Positions 24,201 to 35,224 of a DNA stretch of 64,000 bases are shown here, piece after piece (within the stretch, counting starts at the first letter, position 1; each line of letters opens with the position of its first letter). The DNA is from Hawksworthiomyces lignivorus. Its lineage: Eukaryota > Ascomycota > Sordariomycetes > Ophiostomatales > Ophiostomataceae. The stretch spans positions 372,001-436,000 of the forward strand of contig NTMA01000003.1 of the NCBI GenBank assembly GCA_002917075.1, given 5' to 3'. The translations under genes were made by a program, and so were the position numbers. Under the pieces are notes generated by a model that was not told where the DNA came from, did not search any database, and saw nothing but the letters and a program-made list of their open reading frames with translations.

Positions 24201-26437
24201 AGAGAACACGCCAAGCCGGCATGCCGTCGTAGGTGACACGAACGACGAGGCAAGTCAAAGAAGGAGTCAGAGCCGGTCCCTAAACTGGGTATACGAGTAC
24301 TTGTACAAAGAGGTTCAACTCCACCGCCCTATCAGCGTTATCCTTTGGATTCATCGGTCTGATCCTGTCGGCTCTTGCCTCTTATTTTGGTCCATAGGAG
24401 GAATCCATATGCACGCCCACTTGCTAGGTAGTTAATGCTATGGACAAACCAGGAGATGCCAACGCAGCAAGGTATCGTAAAATAGCTTCCTTTTCCCAGT
24501 TTCCATTTATGCCGCCTGCTTTGTACTACATTGCTTCTCCTCGGTCGATCAAAGGATTGCCGCCATGACAAACGAAATGAGAAGATCAAAATAAGTGGAC
24601 CACAATCGGGCATCAAGAAGCGGAGTGGACGTGGGAGAGAGAGCGGGAGAGAGAATGAGCAAAGAGGAGGGGCTCTGCGGGCTCCATTTTACCGTTGGCC
24701 TTGGTTGTCCCAATGCTATGTTTGGAGTCTCATGTCTCGCGATTAAAAGGCGAAATAAGCGACGAGAGAAACGTTGGCTGCCGCACCGGCGAGCGGAAAA
24801 GACATGCAGGCCAGATGCAGAGAAGTGGATTTCTATTCAAGTACGTCGTTTTCGCTGGTTTGCCAGTCCGTCTTTTCTGGTAGGGGACCCTGCCCTATTG
24901 TCCTTCTGCTGCTTGTGCGTATCTTTGCATCTGATCTCCCCATGCTGCATCTGGCATGGAAGCGCCAGACAATGTTGCTTTTGTGTTCGAAGGATGCGTC
25001 TCCATGTCGAAGCTGTCTATGCTCTGCACAGTAGGAGAAGTAAATGCCCCCCGTCCGCAGCGCCAATGCCCCGTCCGCAAAGTACAGAAACACAAAGAGA
25101 AAAGAGCGGAATAGCAAATCCCTGCCAAACTTCCAGATTGAATTAAACTCGCTTCTCTCATCCTCGTCCGGCGCCATTTCCGCTGTGCCCCCGGTTGGGA
25201 GAGAGTAAGTCCCAGTACGAATAACCACATGTTTGTTTTGCGCATTTGTCTTAGCATGTAAAGTGTGGACCACCCCTGGCCGTTCATTAGGCGCCCGGAA
25301 CTACGGTGCCAAGGTCCACTTCACTTTCGCTTCCGTGCTCGTTCTTTTTTCTTCTGTCGATGCCCCCTCTCCCTGTCTTGGATCCTTTCCTATTTCTCTC
25401 CAACAGCCCAAATGATGGGCACAGCGCCATCTCAAAGAGTGTATCTGTAGCATACGGATACTCCACTTCAACTAGAACCTTTTTGTCACTGAGATTTGGT
25501 TTAAATCCCTCCCATGACACTAAGCAGGGGTTTTTGGCTAGCTGGGTAAGAAACATCAGGCTGGGGGAGGAAGGTCTTCCCGTTTGGATCATCCTGTTGT
25601 GAAGTTGAGATGCTCTTTTTTTGCTTTCTTTTTTATTTTGTTTCCTAGGGTCGCACGAAAATGAAAGCGGATACGAGCATTTGAGTTCTATTTCTTTCTT
25701 TTTCCTTTGCTGATAGCGAGAATGTGGTCTCATGCCCAGCTTGGAAATCTATACATGTATATGAAAAGTAAAGCGTCTAAGAGGGATGTAGAATCAGAAG
25801 CACAGGGATATGGCAAGGGGAGCTTCTTTCGTCTTAGAGAGATCCGCGCTTTTTATTATTTTTATTCATTCTTTTTTTCATTCTTTTTTTCCCCCTTTCC
25901 GTAGGAGCTTGTGCAGCATTACGAACTGCTCAAAGGAGGATGCCATCCGGCTAAGTGTGCCCTGCACCCCTTTGGTAGCTCAACCATGCATATTGCATTG
26001 AGATGTATCTCTCATATGTACGTCCAACAGACGAGCGGGCAAACAGACGTCCGTCCAAGTCGCGGCTGTGGAGAGCCAACAAGCATTTGCTCGGCAAACA
26101 AGAGCGGTCCATTAAAACACGCGGCGGCTAGACGAGATGATAACTGGCAGGGGGGCATCATATTCTTTTCTTCTTGCTGTTTATCTTGGCTCATATATTT
26201 GAACAGTTACGGAGTACACCGAAGAAGCAACTAAGTCAAGCTGGACGTGCGGTCTTTTGGTCAAATGACAAAGAGAGCTGATAAAAAGTGCACAAAACTC
26301 TCTTTCTATGTAGAGTATGTCCGTTTCAGTGTGATCAAAGGCTGTAGAGGAGGATTCTGCCCTTAGGATTGAGTAAGACTAATAGCCTCAAACCCTAAGA
26401 CGTTGCGATTACCGCATGGGGCATGAAAATAAGAAAC

Positions 26438-26463
26438 AAAAAAAAAAAAAAAAAAAAAAAAAA
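26438..26463. repeat. Poly(A) tract of 26 bases
   Basis: Uninterrupted A run in gene-poor DNA. No retroelement body is recognisable next to it and no target-site duplication was established. Confidence 0.95.
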
Positions 26464-27661
26464 CAAACCAAGGCTCTCGTGGAGCTCGATGGCCAACAGC
26501 AGTATGTCACGATCATACGATGGAAAAAATGAGATGGAAGACAGTTGTGGTTCTGGGTTGAAGACAATGGGATTCATGGGCCTCTCTGAGAGAGACCCCA
26601 TGCAACCAGTTCCACTCTCTTGGGAGAGACGAGGAAGCGAGACACGAGGTGGCTGAGGCGCCATTCAGCGCCTTTCTTCTTGTCCGACCCATAGCATAGC
26701 CTTTTGTGGTGCGGCCGCAACAGATCGTGGGTCGTAATCTCAACGGGGAAAGAAAGGCCACATCCCACCAGCTGTGTTTCTTCAAAACCAAGAAAGCCTT
26801 ATGCAGAGGCGGTGTCAAGCAAAATCCTTTGGAACCAGAGACTAGCGTGTGAATGATAAAGATGGAAAAAGAAAAGTGGTCGGCCGCACTAGGCCTCGCG
26901 AGATGCGGCCCAGGGGGGCCGGCCGGGTCTCTCGAGGCGCACGCCGACACCGCGTTCGGTCTGTAGCCAACAGAGTAACAGGAACCCAATGCATTTTTTT
27001 TCTTATCGTCATGTCATATTAAACAAATTCTGCTCCTTCTCGTGTTTATCTACCTTTTGTATCAACTGCGCCGTCATTCCGTTGTGGCAGAGAATCCATA
27101 TCCGAGCCCGCAGACTCCTACGCCTCCACGCATGAACACTCCAACTGCCCGAACCCATATCCTTTGGGGAGGAGGGGATCATCGTTTGGTGGTTCGTTTA
27201 CCTCGTTAAGCGTGATCGCGCAAGGAGTCGCGGTTGGGCCAGTGCCGGCTGCATCATAAGCGCCGAGCGAGACGCAAGAGGACAGACAGGGAATATTGAA
27301 TAGGATGCAGCCAGTATGGTCCGAAAAAGGATGCCAATATGCTGCCACACCGTCTTGCCCCACGCCATCCCTTTCTTGTTGGAAGGCTTCGTCTTCTTCT
27401 GCTATCACTCCTTTGTGCCCAATTTATTTTCCGGAACGCCCTCCCAGACAAAAGCATGCTAGAACAGATACATCGAAACGTAATATCAAAACAATCCTTC
27501 AGAACGCCTTGGTAATGCAGGACCCAATCGTCGTTGTTTTGTGGGATCGGCCGCTGCCCAGGAGGGGAAGCTCGCCGTTGCTGCCAGAGCCCTCGCATAG
27601 TGGTGCGTGGAGACAAGACGAAAAGCAGCGAGGGCGATATCTCGCCGGTTCTGGCATCCGC

Positions 27662-28219
27662 TTACTGGTTGGCAAGGGCAATCTTCTTCTCGCTGCGGCC
27701 ATCGGGAGTGTACCTGATGACCGATTATTAGCACACAGCCTATCTAGCCAGAAGAGCAGCAAAGGAATTAGACGCCCGGCAAAAAGAGCCGCCTGCAGCA
27801 CAGCAGCAGGTGCGGAGCATGCTTCTGCAGACAGCCTACTGTTGCATTGGGAAAAGAAGGTGAACAGATGACTGCACAAGTGCACATACTTGAGGAGCTT
27901 CTCGATCAGGTCGACGTGTGTCATTATCATACGCCGGCAGCAGTACCGCTTGCAGCCCAGCTGGTCCATCGCATCACTAGAAAGAGTCCGCTGCGTCAGC
28001 CGTCTGCATCTCTATACATCGGGACAGCCGAAAGGGGGTAAGCCGAGTCGAGAAAGACCTACCCATCAGGAACGTTGTCGTCGAGGAGCTTCAGATACCG
28101 CTCCCAGAGGTCGCCTGTCACCTGTTTGTCTTTTTGTTAGATGCGCGTCGCCATGTCACGGTGGGTTCTGCTGATCTACTAACCTTCCCGCAGGAGAAGC
28201 ACCGAATAGGAATAATCAT
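27662..28219 (-). CDS. RPB10: RNA polymerases I, II and III subunit RPABC5 (Rpb10)
   Basis: Four exons on the minus strand, 28219-28184, 28121-28063, 27976-27890 and 27713-27662, give 77 residues, the usual size. The protein opens [12 protein letters not shown] and continues [20 protein letters not shown]. Next comes the [19 protein letters not shown] block, and it ends [17 protein letters not shown]. The four zinc ligands of the atypical CX2C...CC site are present (CFSC and YCC). Rpb10 is a shared small subunit needed to assemble the Rpb3-Rpb11 (or AC40-AC19) platform. All junctions are canonical (GTTAGT, GTAGGT, GTATGT donors), and the 176-nt last intron has a GCTAAT branch site. The gene is divergent from the NAN1-like gene, 455 bp away. 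Confidence 0.95.
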
Positions 28220-28674
28220 CTTGGCGACGTAAAATATGAGAAACTGGTTCGTAGTTTGGGGTTTGTAAACTCGATGGCGCGTGAGGTCCAAGACAAACTC
28301 GTAAAAGGGTGGCGGACAGGGGAGAGAAAAATCGACAGCATGTACTGCTACAGTGACAAATCGTGAAAAATTATAGGCGACAAATAGGAAGCTCGCCGCC
28401 AAATAGCGACTGGCGGATCGGGAAAATCGAATCACCGACGCCCCACATTCTTATCGGGAGACCTTTCTATTTTTTTTTTTTTCTTATCGTAAAGTCCCCT
28501 GTAAATTTTTCTGCAGTGAATGGCTCCGCTCTATGGACTGCTATACAATTTTTTTTCTTAACGAGTGAACGAGCGTGACGCTTTGCACGAGAAGCCACGA
28601 ATAGCAAAAGAAACTCAACACAGAGACTGCGTGATTTCTAGGGAATATCAGAGACACTTATTCTAGATTCGAAC
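28220..28674. promoter_or_regulatory. Bidirectional promoter RPB10 / NAN1-UTP17
   Basis: 455 bp separate the two divergent ATGs. Two A/T elements resembling the yeast ribosome-biogenesis RRPE box are visible: TGAAAAATT at 28364-28372 and AAATTTTTC (reverse orientation) at 28503-28511. Regulatory use in this fungus is inference. Confidence 0.55.
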
Positions 28675-31172
28675 ATGCCCGCAAAGAAGGCTGGCTCGGC
28701 TGCGGCCGACAGCCAAAAGAAGCGGAAGCGGGACAAGGTCGAGGACGCTGGCCGCTCTAAGAAGAGGAAGCCTCAGCAGGAGGAGGGAGAGGAGAGCGAG
28801 CAGACGAAGAAGAAGACGGAGACTTCAGGGAAGAAGCAGGCTGTCGCCAACAGAAATGGCACCGGCAAAGCGGCAGACCAGCTCGCCCATCCCACATCAC
28901 GTGCGATTGACGACCGGCCAACGTCGTGGAAGCTGTCTGAGCCCATGGGAGGCTTGATGTCCGATATTGACCCGATATTCTCACCAGACGAAGAGTGCGT
29001 GTTCCATTTTCTTTGTTTTCCATCTGCTATTGGTGCTGGGTGCGCCAAACTGACATGTTTTTGGGCAGACACGTCCTCCTCGCCTACAACACCTCCATCC
29101 AAGTGTACTCGACCGCAGACTCCCTCTTGGAGCGCCGGATAAAACTGCCGCTGCAGGATCAGCACAGACTCATTGTTGCCGCTGTCTTGTCGCCGCGGGC
29201 ACCTGACAACCTTGTGTGGATTGGCTGCGCCGACGGCGCGCTGTTCCAGGCGGACTGGACGACCGGCGCCATCGAGCGCGTCCAGCGGCAGACGCAAGAG
29301 CCGGCGCCGCAGCAGCTGGCGGGCATGGCTGCCGAGCTGGTGAGCTTCGGCTCGGGCTCGTGTGAGGTGCTGTATCTGTCAGAGGGCACCCACGGCGGCG
29401 CATGGCAGGTCACCGCGTACGACGCAGCCGCTATGGCGAAGACGGCTGGACAGACGCTCTTCACGTCGCCGCATGGCCAGACCGTCGACCTCCTGCGCAC
29501 GACCGACGCGGGCCGGTTTGTGGTCGGCGCCAGCGGACCGCTCCTGTTTGTGGGCGGTCTGCAGCAGACGACGCAGCAGCTGCCGCAGTCCTTTGACGAC
29601 CTGGCCTACGAGTTCTACGCGCTCGACGCCCCAGACGGCGTCGCCTGCTTGGACCTGCGCATAGCAGCCCACAAGAAGAAGGGCGCCATCCTCGACCTGG
29701 TGGTCGGCTGCGTCCGCGGCGCCATCTACGTATACGGCGACGTGTACGGCCGGCTGCAGGGCGAAGGGGCGGCGGCGGATGGCGGCTCGCGGAAGAAGAA
29801 GAGGTCGGCGGCGGCCGTCCAGCCGCGGAAGCACCACTGGCACCAGCGGTCGGTGTATGCGGTGAAGTGGTCAAGAAATGGTGTGTGGCATCCTCCCTTT
29901 CTTTTTTACAGATATATTTTCTTCTAACATAGATTCAAGGTAATTACTTCATCTCTGGTGGCCCCGAGACTGTCCTCGTGCTGTGGCAAACGGAGACCGG
30001 CAAGCGGGACGTGCTGCCTCACTTGTCGGCGAGCATCGAGAACATTGTGGTGTCGCCGCGGGGAGCATCCTACGCGGTGCGCCTAGACGACAACTCGACC
30101 ATGATCCTGTCGACGGCCGAGATGACGCCGACGTTCTACGTGTCGGGTCTGCAATCGCTGGCTCTAGCACAGGCAACGGCGCCTGCACGGGATGCTGGCG
30201 TGCGCCGTGTGTGGCAGCCGGTGGAGGCGGTGCGGCAGCCGGTGCCAGCGGTGGTCGACCCTGCCGACGCGGCGCGGCTATGGCTGCGGGTGAGCAACGG
30301 GCAGAAGGCGAGCCTGGCGGGCGAGGCGGGCGGGGGCCCGTCGGCGGCGCTGCTGCAGACGTTTGACGTGGCGGCGTTCCGCAGCGTGGCCAAGCAGCCG
30401 CTGGCGCGCACAAACCCGACGGACGCCAACCTGACGGCGCGCGGGTTCCCGCTGACGGAGCCGACGGTGACGCACCTGTGCGCGTCGCGCGACGGCCGCT
30501 GGCTGGCGTCGGTGGACGAGTGGCAGCCGCCGGCCCGCGACATTGGCGGCGCCGTGGGGGCGGCGCCGCGGCCGGGCGACTGGGCGCGCGCGCGGCGCGA
30601 GGTGCACCTCAAGTTCTGGGCAGCGATGGGGGGAGCGCAGTGCGGCAGCAGCAGCAGCAGCGACGCTGTTGCTGCTGCTGCAGAGGCGAGCGGCAAGGAT
30701 GCCGCCGCCGAGCCGCCCTCGGCGTTTGAGCTCGTCTCGCGCATCGATGAGGCCCACTTTACCAACCGCGCCGAGAGCGTGCTGGCGATCGCGGCCGACA
30801 CGCAGCACGCAAGCCGCTTTGCGACGCTGGGCGGCGACGGCTTCGTGCGGTTCTGGGGCGTGCGGGCGCGCGTGCGCGACGGCCTGGCGGCCAAGGACCC
30901 GGTCACGGGCCGCCCGCTGGTCAGCTGGCACTGCGCGCAGGCGGTGCCGCTGCCGCTTGGCGGCGAAGAGGAGGGCGGCGGCGGCGAGGACGACGAGGGC
31001 CAGGGCAGTCACGCAGAGACGCGCGACGGCAGCAGCGGCGCGCTGGCCTATTCCGAGGACGGCTCGACGCTGTTTGCCGCCTTTGGCCCGCCCGGCGGCC
31101 CCGCCGTGCTTTACACGATCGACGCGGCGTCGGGCGCCGTGCGCGGCGCACTGCCGGGGCTCTTTTCTTCCA

Positions 31173-31203
<31 letters not shown>

Positions 31204-31906
31204 GGTGCGCGGCCTGGCCGTGCTGGGCGCTGCCCTGGTGCTGCTGTCGGCCGACGAGCTGCGCGTCTACGACGTCGTGGCCGACGAGCTGCGCTACGGC
31301 CTGCGGCTCCGCGACGGAAGAGACGACGAGGAGGACGCAGACGAGGCTGCCGCGCTGACGCAGCTCGCCGTCGGCCGCCTCTCGCAGACCTTTGTTGTCG
31401 CAGTACCCTACCGGTCGTCCTCCGCATCATCCCTCGCCTCGCGCCTGCTCGTCTTCTCGCCCGACCACGCGCGCCCACTCTTCTCCCGCGACCTGCCCAC
31501 CCTCGTCGTCTCGCTGCTGCCGTCTGTGGGCCTGTCGGGCTTCCTGGCCATTGACGCCGCCGCCCAGATTTGGTCCATCGCCGATGCGGCCGACACGGCT
31601 GCCCTCGGCCAGTCGCTGGCTGACCTGCACCTGCCGACGACGGCAGATGCGGAAGACGCCGACGCGCAGGCGAACGGCGTCGCGGCCGAGCTGGACAGCG
31701 ACGAAGAGGAGGACAATGACGACAAGGAGATGAAAGACGTCGACGACGACGATGACGACGATGACGACAACGTGCACGGCGCCTCCATCATCGCGCCCCA
31801 GCAGCTGCGCGACATCTTCGAGGCGGCGCCCGCCACGGCGGCCACGTCTATCGAGGAGCTCTTCTGGCAGGTGTCGGGCCTGCTGACGGGCGTGCCGGCC
31901 GGCTGA
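28675..31906 (+). CDS. NAN1: U3 small nucleolar RNA-associated protein 17 (Nan1/Utp17-like, WD40)
   Basis: Exons 28675-28994, 29069-29880 and 29940-31906 give 1032 residues. The N-terminus is Lys-rich and nucleolar-like (SQKKRKRDKVEDAGRSKKRK). WD-type repeats follow (HVLLAYNTSIQVYST; HQRSVYAVKWSRNGNYFISG across intron 2; GPETVLVLWQTETGKRDVLP; LPHLSASIENIVVS), then further beta-propeller segments, a poly-Gly loop and an Asp/Glu-rich stretch shortly before the C-terminus. In yeast Nan1/Utp17 belongs to the t-UTP/UtpA complex of the small-subunit processome and links rDNA transcription to early pre-18S processing. Intron 2 uses the acceptor TTCAAG after a CTAAC branch site; it restores the family motif SRNGNYFISGG. 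The GC-rich C-terminal half, with expanded Ser/Gly/Asp tracts, is fast-evolving. Confidence 0.9.
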
Positions 31907-32510
31907 ACATGCCTGTTTCGGGCAGCAATAGAAGCAGCAGGAGGGTATACAAAGGCGGATCGCGTGAGCATCGCACGATGCGCTCGCCTTGGCGTCCTGC
32001 ATGCAACCACCACCTCCACCTCCTCCACCCTCCTCCTGTAGCGCCGCGCCCGATGTCGCAATTAGGAGCCAGCAAGAGGTGCGGAGAGCGCTGGAGTTTT
32101 ATCAGTTCTCGCGGCTAGCGGGCGGGGCGGCCTTTGCAATCCCCCTGGCGCCGTTGTGGCGATTGGGCGATTACGCCATTTTTTGGCGCTGTCTCATTGA
32201 CTGCCAGAGGTGCATTGGGCGTAACTTTTAGGGTCGTTTTTACTTTTTCTTACTATTTTTTCCGATCTCGAATTCCTGGAGACGTCATTCGATGAGATCT
32301 CACTGTTTCTACTGTTTCTGTGCAAGGGGGAATTAAAAAATAACTTAGCATCTGGCTTATCATCATATTCAGGCATTTTTTCATATATTTATTTCACCTC
32401 TTTCTTTTTTTGTCTTCTGGTTTCTGCTCGTTCTCTCCTTCCCGTAGTCCGGTCTGAGCATCGTGGCGGACAGTAAGGATAATAGAGTAACCACATAGAG
32501 CTCAAGCGTC
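31907..32510. other. Intergenic: NAN1 3' flank and dioxygenase promoter
   Basis: About 0.6 kb that changes from a GC-rich part next to NAN1 to an AT- and T-rich part before the dioxygenase start. No gene was recognised. Confidence 0.5.
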
Positions 32511-33816
32511 ATGTCCTTCACGTCCATCCCCGTGCTCGACCTGAGCCTTGCCGATGACCCGGCGACAAAGCCCCAGTTCCTGGCCGAGCTGCGGGACGCG
32601 CTCATCGAGGTCGGCTTCTTCTATATCAAGAACGTCGGCATCCCCGACGAGCTCTTCCAGAAGGTCATCGAGCAGGGCATAGCCTTCTTTGATATTCCTC
32701 TCGAGGAGAAGTAAGCGGCTCCTGCCGATTCTCTGGCTAATGGCGGCGGCCTCTTGTCCACGCTGCGTCTCTGCTTCTTCGTTGCTAACGCACATGCCTT
32801 TCCCCCACACCAGGCTCAAGATCGAGATGAAGAACGCGGCCTCGTTCTTGGGCTACTCGCGACTGTCAGCCGAGATCACCGCCGGCGACGTGGACCACCG
32901 CGAGCAGATCGACCTGTCGACGGAGCACGCGGTGCCGGGGCCGGAGCGGCCGCGCTACGAGAACCTGCTGGCGCCGAACCAGTGGCCGTCGGCGGCGGCG
33001 CTGCCGGCGTTCCGGCCGGCGTTTACCGACTACATCACGCGCATGGGGGCGCTGTCGCTGCGGTTTACGGCGCTGGTGGCCGAGGCCATCGGCTTGCCGC
33101 CGACGGCGTTTGCGCGGTACTTTGACCCGGACCCGGCGCGGCAGCAGCACAAGCTGAAAGTGGTGAAATACCCCGACGTGGCCGAGCTGGGCCCCGCGGC
33201 GCGCGGCAGCACGCAGGGCGTGGGCCCGCACAAGGACAGCATGTACACGACTTTCCTGCTGCAGGCCAGCGCGCACCGCGGGCTGCAGGCGCAGAACACG
33301 CGCGGGCAGTGGATCGACGCGCCCCCCATGGACGGCACGCTGGTCGTGGTCATCGGCCAGGGCCTCGAGGCGCTGACCCAGGGCGTATGCGCCTCGACCA
33401 CGCACCGCGTGCTGTCGCCGCCCGCCGGCGCCGGCGCCCGCTTCTCCATCCCCTTTTTCCAGGGCGTGCGCCTCGACACCGCCTTTGACGAGCTCGAGCG
33501 CGTCGGCGTCGGCGCCGCCGTCCCTGCTGACGTCCTCGCCCAGCGCCGCGCCGTCGTCGCCGCTGCCGGCGGCCGCCTCGACGATGTCGAGTTCACCTTC
33601 CGCACCGGCGGCGCCGCCAAGACCCTCGGCGAGGCCACCCTGCGCAACCGCGTCAAGAGCCACCCGGACGTCGGCGAGCGCTGGTACCCGGACATCCTGG
33701 CGTCCATCCGCGAGGAGCAGCGGCTCAAGGCCGCCGCCACCGCCGCGGAAACTGCCAAGCCTCCGGCAGAGATGCCAGGCGTGGCTGTCGCGCCCGCAAC
33801 GGTGCCTGCTCACTGA
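32511..33816 (+). CDS. 2-oxoglutarate/Fe(II)-dependent dioxygenase (isopenicillin-N-synthase-like)
   Basis: Exons 32511-32710 and 32814-33816 give 400 residues. The N-terminal DIOX_N domain begins IPVLDLSLADDP and includes ALIEVGFFYIKNVGIP. The C-terminal jelly-roll carries the iron triad His206, Asp208 (GPHKDSMYT) and His264 (TTHRVLSPP), and the 2-oxoglutarate anchor Arg276-x-Ser278 (ARFSIPFF). The single intron has a GCTAAC branch site and joins EEK/LKIEMKN. Fungal members of this superfamily include thymine/pyrimidine dioxygenases, gibberellin-type oxidases and secondary-metabolite hydroxylases; nothing here fixes the substrate. The neighbours are housekeeping genes, so there is no cluster context. 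Ala/Gly-rich patches near the C-terminus look like GC-driven expansions. Confidence 0.9.
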
Positions 33817-34178
33817 GGAGACTTTGGGCAGATGGAATGCTATGACTAGGGAATACTATGAGTTACGACAGTAATTTAAAAAAAAAAAAAAGAATGCAAT
33901 CATGACAGTAAATGACAAATGAATTTCGTTTCGCATATGTATCGTAATTTTAACCAAAGGAAATCCCGAGCTAGGTCGCCCAACATGACAGCTGTAGAGA
34001 TGCATGGTATAAGACCAGTCTCGCTCTCGTTGCAACGGCTCATCCCCACCTCAACTCCAATGCCTGATGCTGATCTTTGCTAGCTCTCTCCTCTCCCCTC
34101 GCCATTTCACCCCTTATAAGACCAAAAAAGCAGCCGAAACCCCGAAGATGCCCGCTCTAAAATGCTCCAACTGTCCGC
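33817..34178. other. Convergent intergenic spacer
   Basis: 362 bp between the stops of the dioxygenase and the SERF-like gene. AT-rich with an A tract near 33879-33891. No gene was seen. Confidence 0.5.
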
Positions 34179-34640
34179 TTATTTAGCGGCGGCCTTGAAG
34201 TTCGGGAAGCAGTCGGCCAGCGTCTTGCTGTGCTTATTTGTCGCATGGTCGGTCAGGCTGGACAAAGGTCGTTTTGTTAGCAGAGGGCCCTACTAGAGAT
34301 TTCTGAACAGCAACAATAAAGTAACCTACGCATTCTCCCGCGTGGTGCTCAGGAAGGTGGCCTTGCAGGTCTGGCACTGGATGTTGAGAGCCTTCTCGTT
34401 GGCCTTCAACTGCGACTTGGCCGTGGCACCGGCCTTTGCAGCGTTGCGCTCGCGCTTCTGCGCAGCCTTGGCACCCTGTTGTTGAGAGAGACTGCGGTTA
34501 GCTGTCATGTCTAGGGCTTGGTCGTCTCTCCAGCACCTCATCGAATGGAATGGGCGCTGGACACAGAGAGAAGACGGAAGGGAAGAGAATAAAGTGGGGG
34601 GGACAAAGGGCCCTATAAGACTTACGTTACCGCCACCCAT
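34179..34640 (-). CDS. Small SERF/ZNF706-like (At2g23090-type) zinc-finger protein
   Basis: Three exons on the minus strand, 34640-34626 (five codons only), 34475-34330 and 34257-34179, give 79 residues. The opening MGGGNGAKAAQKRERNAAK is the 4F5/SERF-type basic N-terminus. A single C2H2 finger follows (CQTCKATF ... LTDHATNKH), and then the conserved tail SKTLADCFPNFKAAAK. The set matches the At2g23090/ZNF706 small-protein family found across eukaryotes, of poorly defined function and typically 70-80 residues. Intron 2 has a CTAAC branch site. The five-codon first exon is easily missed by gene finders. The gene is divergent from the helix-hairpin-helix gene. Confidence 0.9.
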
Positions 34641-35224
34641 TATGTCTGTTGTTTGAGAAATAAAGGAGACGTGGAAAAGTTCGAGGACAGGAAATCTAGG
34701 ACTCTGTTTGAGACGAGGCTGAGGTCGTAATGGCTGTAAGAGTTGCCAAACTTTTTTGCGTGGGGATCGGCAGAGAAAAAGAAAGGCAGAAGACGGCAGA
34801 ATTATAAGGCGATGCGAAGAGGGGCGGTCACAGAAAAAAAAAAGAAAAGAGTTAAGAGAAAAAGAGAAAAAGGCCGCTAGAAAAGTCCGATAAGTTAGCA
34901 GAGAGCCGCCTGTTAGTGCAGTCTATGCATCTTATATGCGTTTCCTTATCGTGAGATTGGAGCGGTGGTTTGTTCTACCCGCTGAAGAGAGGCAACTTCT
35001 AGACCACCTGCTACAGAGGAAAGTCGCTGATTTGCTGAATGCGACGGCCTGCAAAGCTGACACCTTAGCCAACTGGACCCTGAAATTGCACTAAAAATAG
35101 GCGGTACAACCTCCGTGTAAGAGCCTCGACGGACGACTCACGGGCAGCCCGCTACGCTACAGCGAGCCGACTACGCCTCTACACTCCTAGATCTCGCAAG
35201 AAGGCTTTCCTAGTGCTTTACACC
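34641..35224. promoter_or_regulatory. Divergent promoter region of the SERF-like and helix-hairpin-helix genes
   Basis: 584 bp between two outward-facing start codons. Purine-rich near the left gene, i.e. pyrimidine-rich on that gene's sense strand. No open frame of note. Confidence 0.5.

Larger units (their letters stand above)
19403..27661. other. 8.3 kb with no recognised gene upstream of the DUF7624-type gene
   Basis: No frame here shows family motifs, sustained codon structure or plausible exon chains. From 19.4 to about 21.7 kb the plus strand is purine-rich, so the minus strand is pyrimidine-rich, as expected for a long leader or promoter of the minus-strand gene ending at 16651. Further right, pyrimidine-rich patches alternate between strands (for example plus-strand 21.8-22.1 and 23.2-23.6 kb). 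The region holds a GT microsatellite and a 26-base A tract. The right end includes the RPB10 3' flank. Small spliced genes or non-coding RNAs cannot be ruled out. Confidence 0.45.

Noticed and set aside
27118..27408. 96-codon minus-strand frame downstream of RPB10
   Set aside because: Although its composition is protein-like, no family motif was recognised and it lies in the expected 3' flank of RPB10.
30543..31358. 271-codon plus-strand frame inside NAN1
   Set aside because: Out-of-frame shadow in GC-rich coding DNA; the NAN1 frame continues uninterrupted across it.
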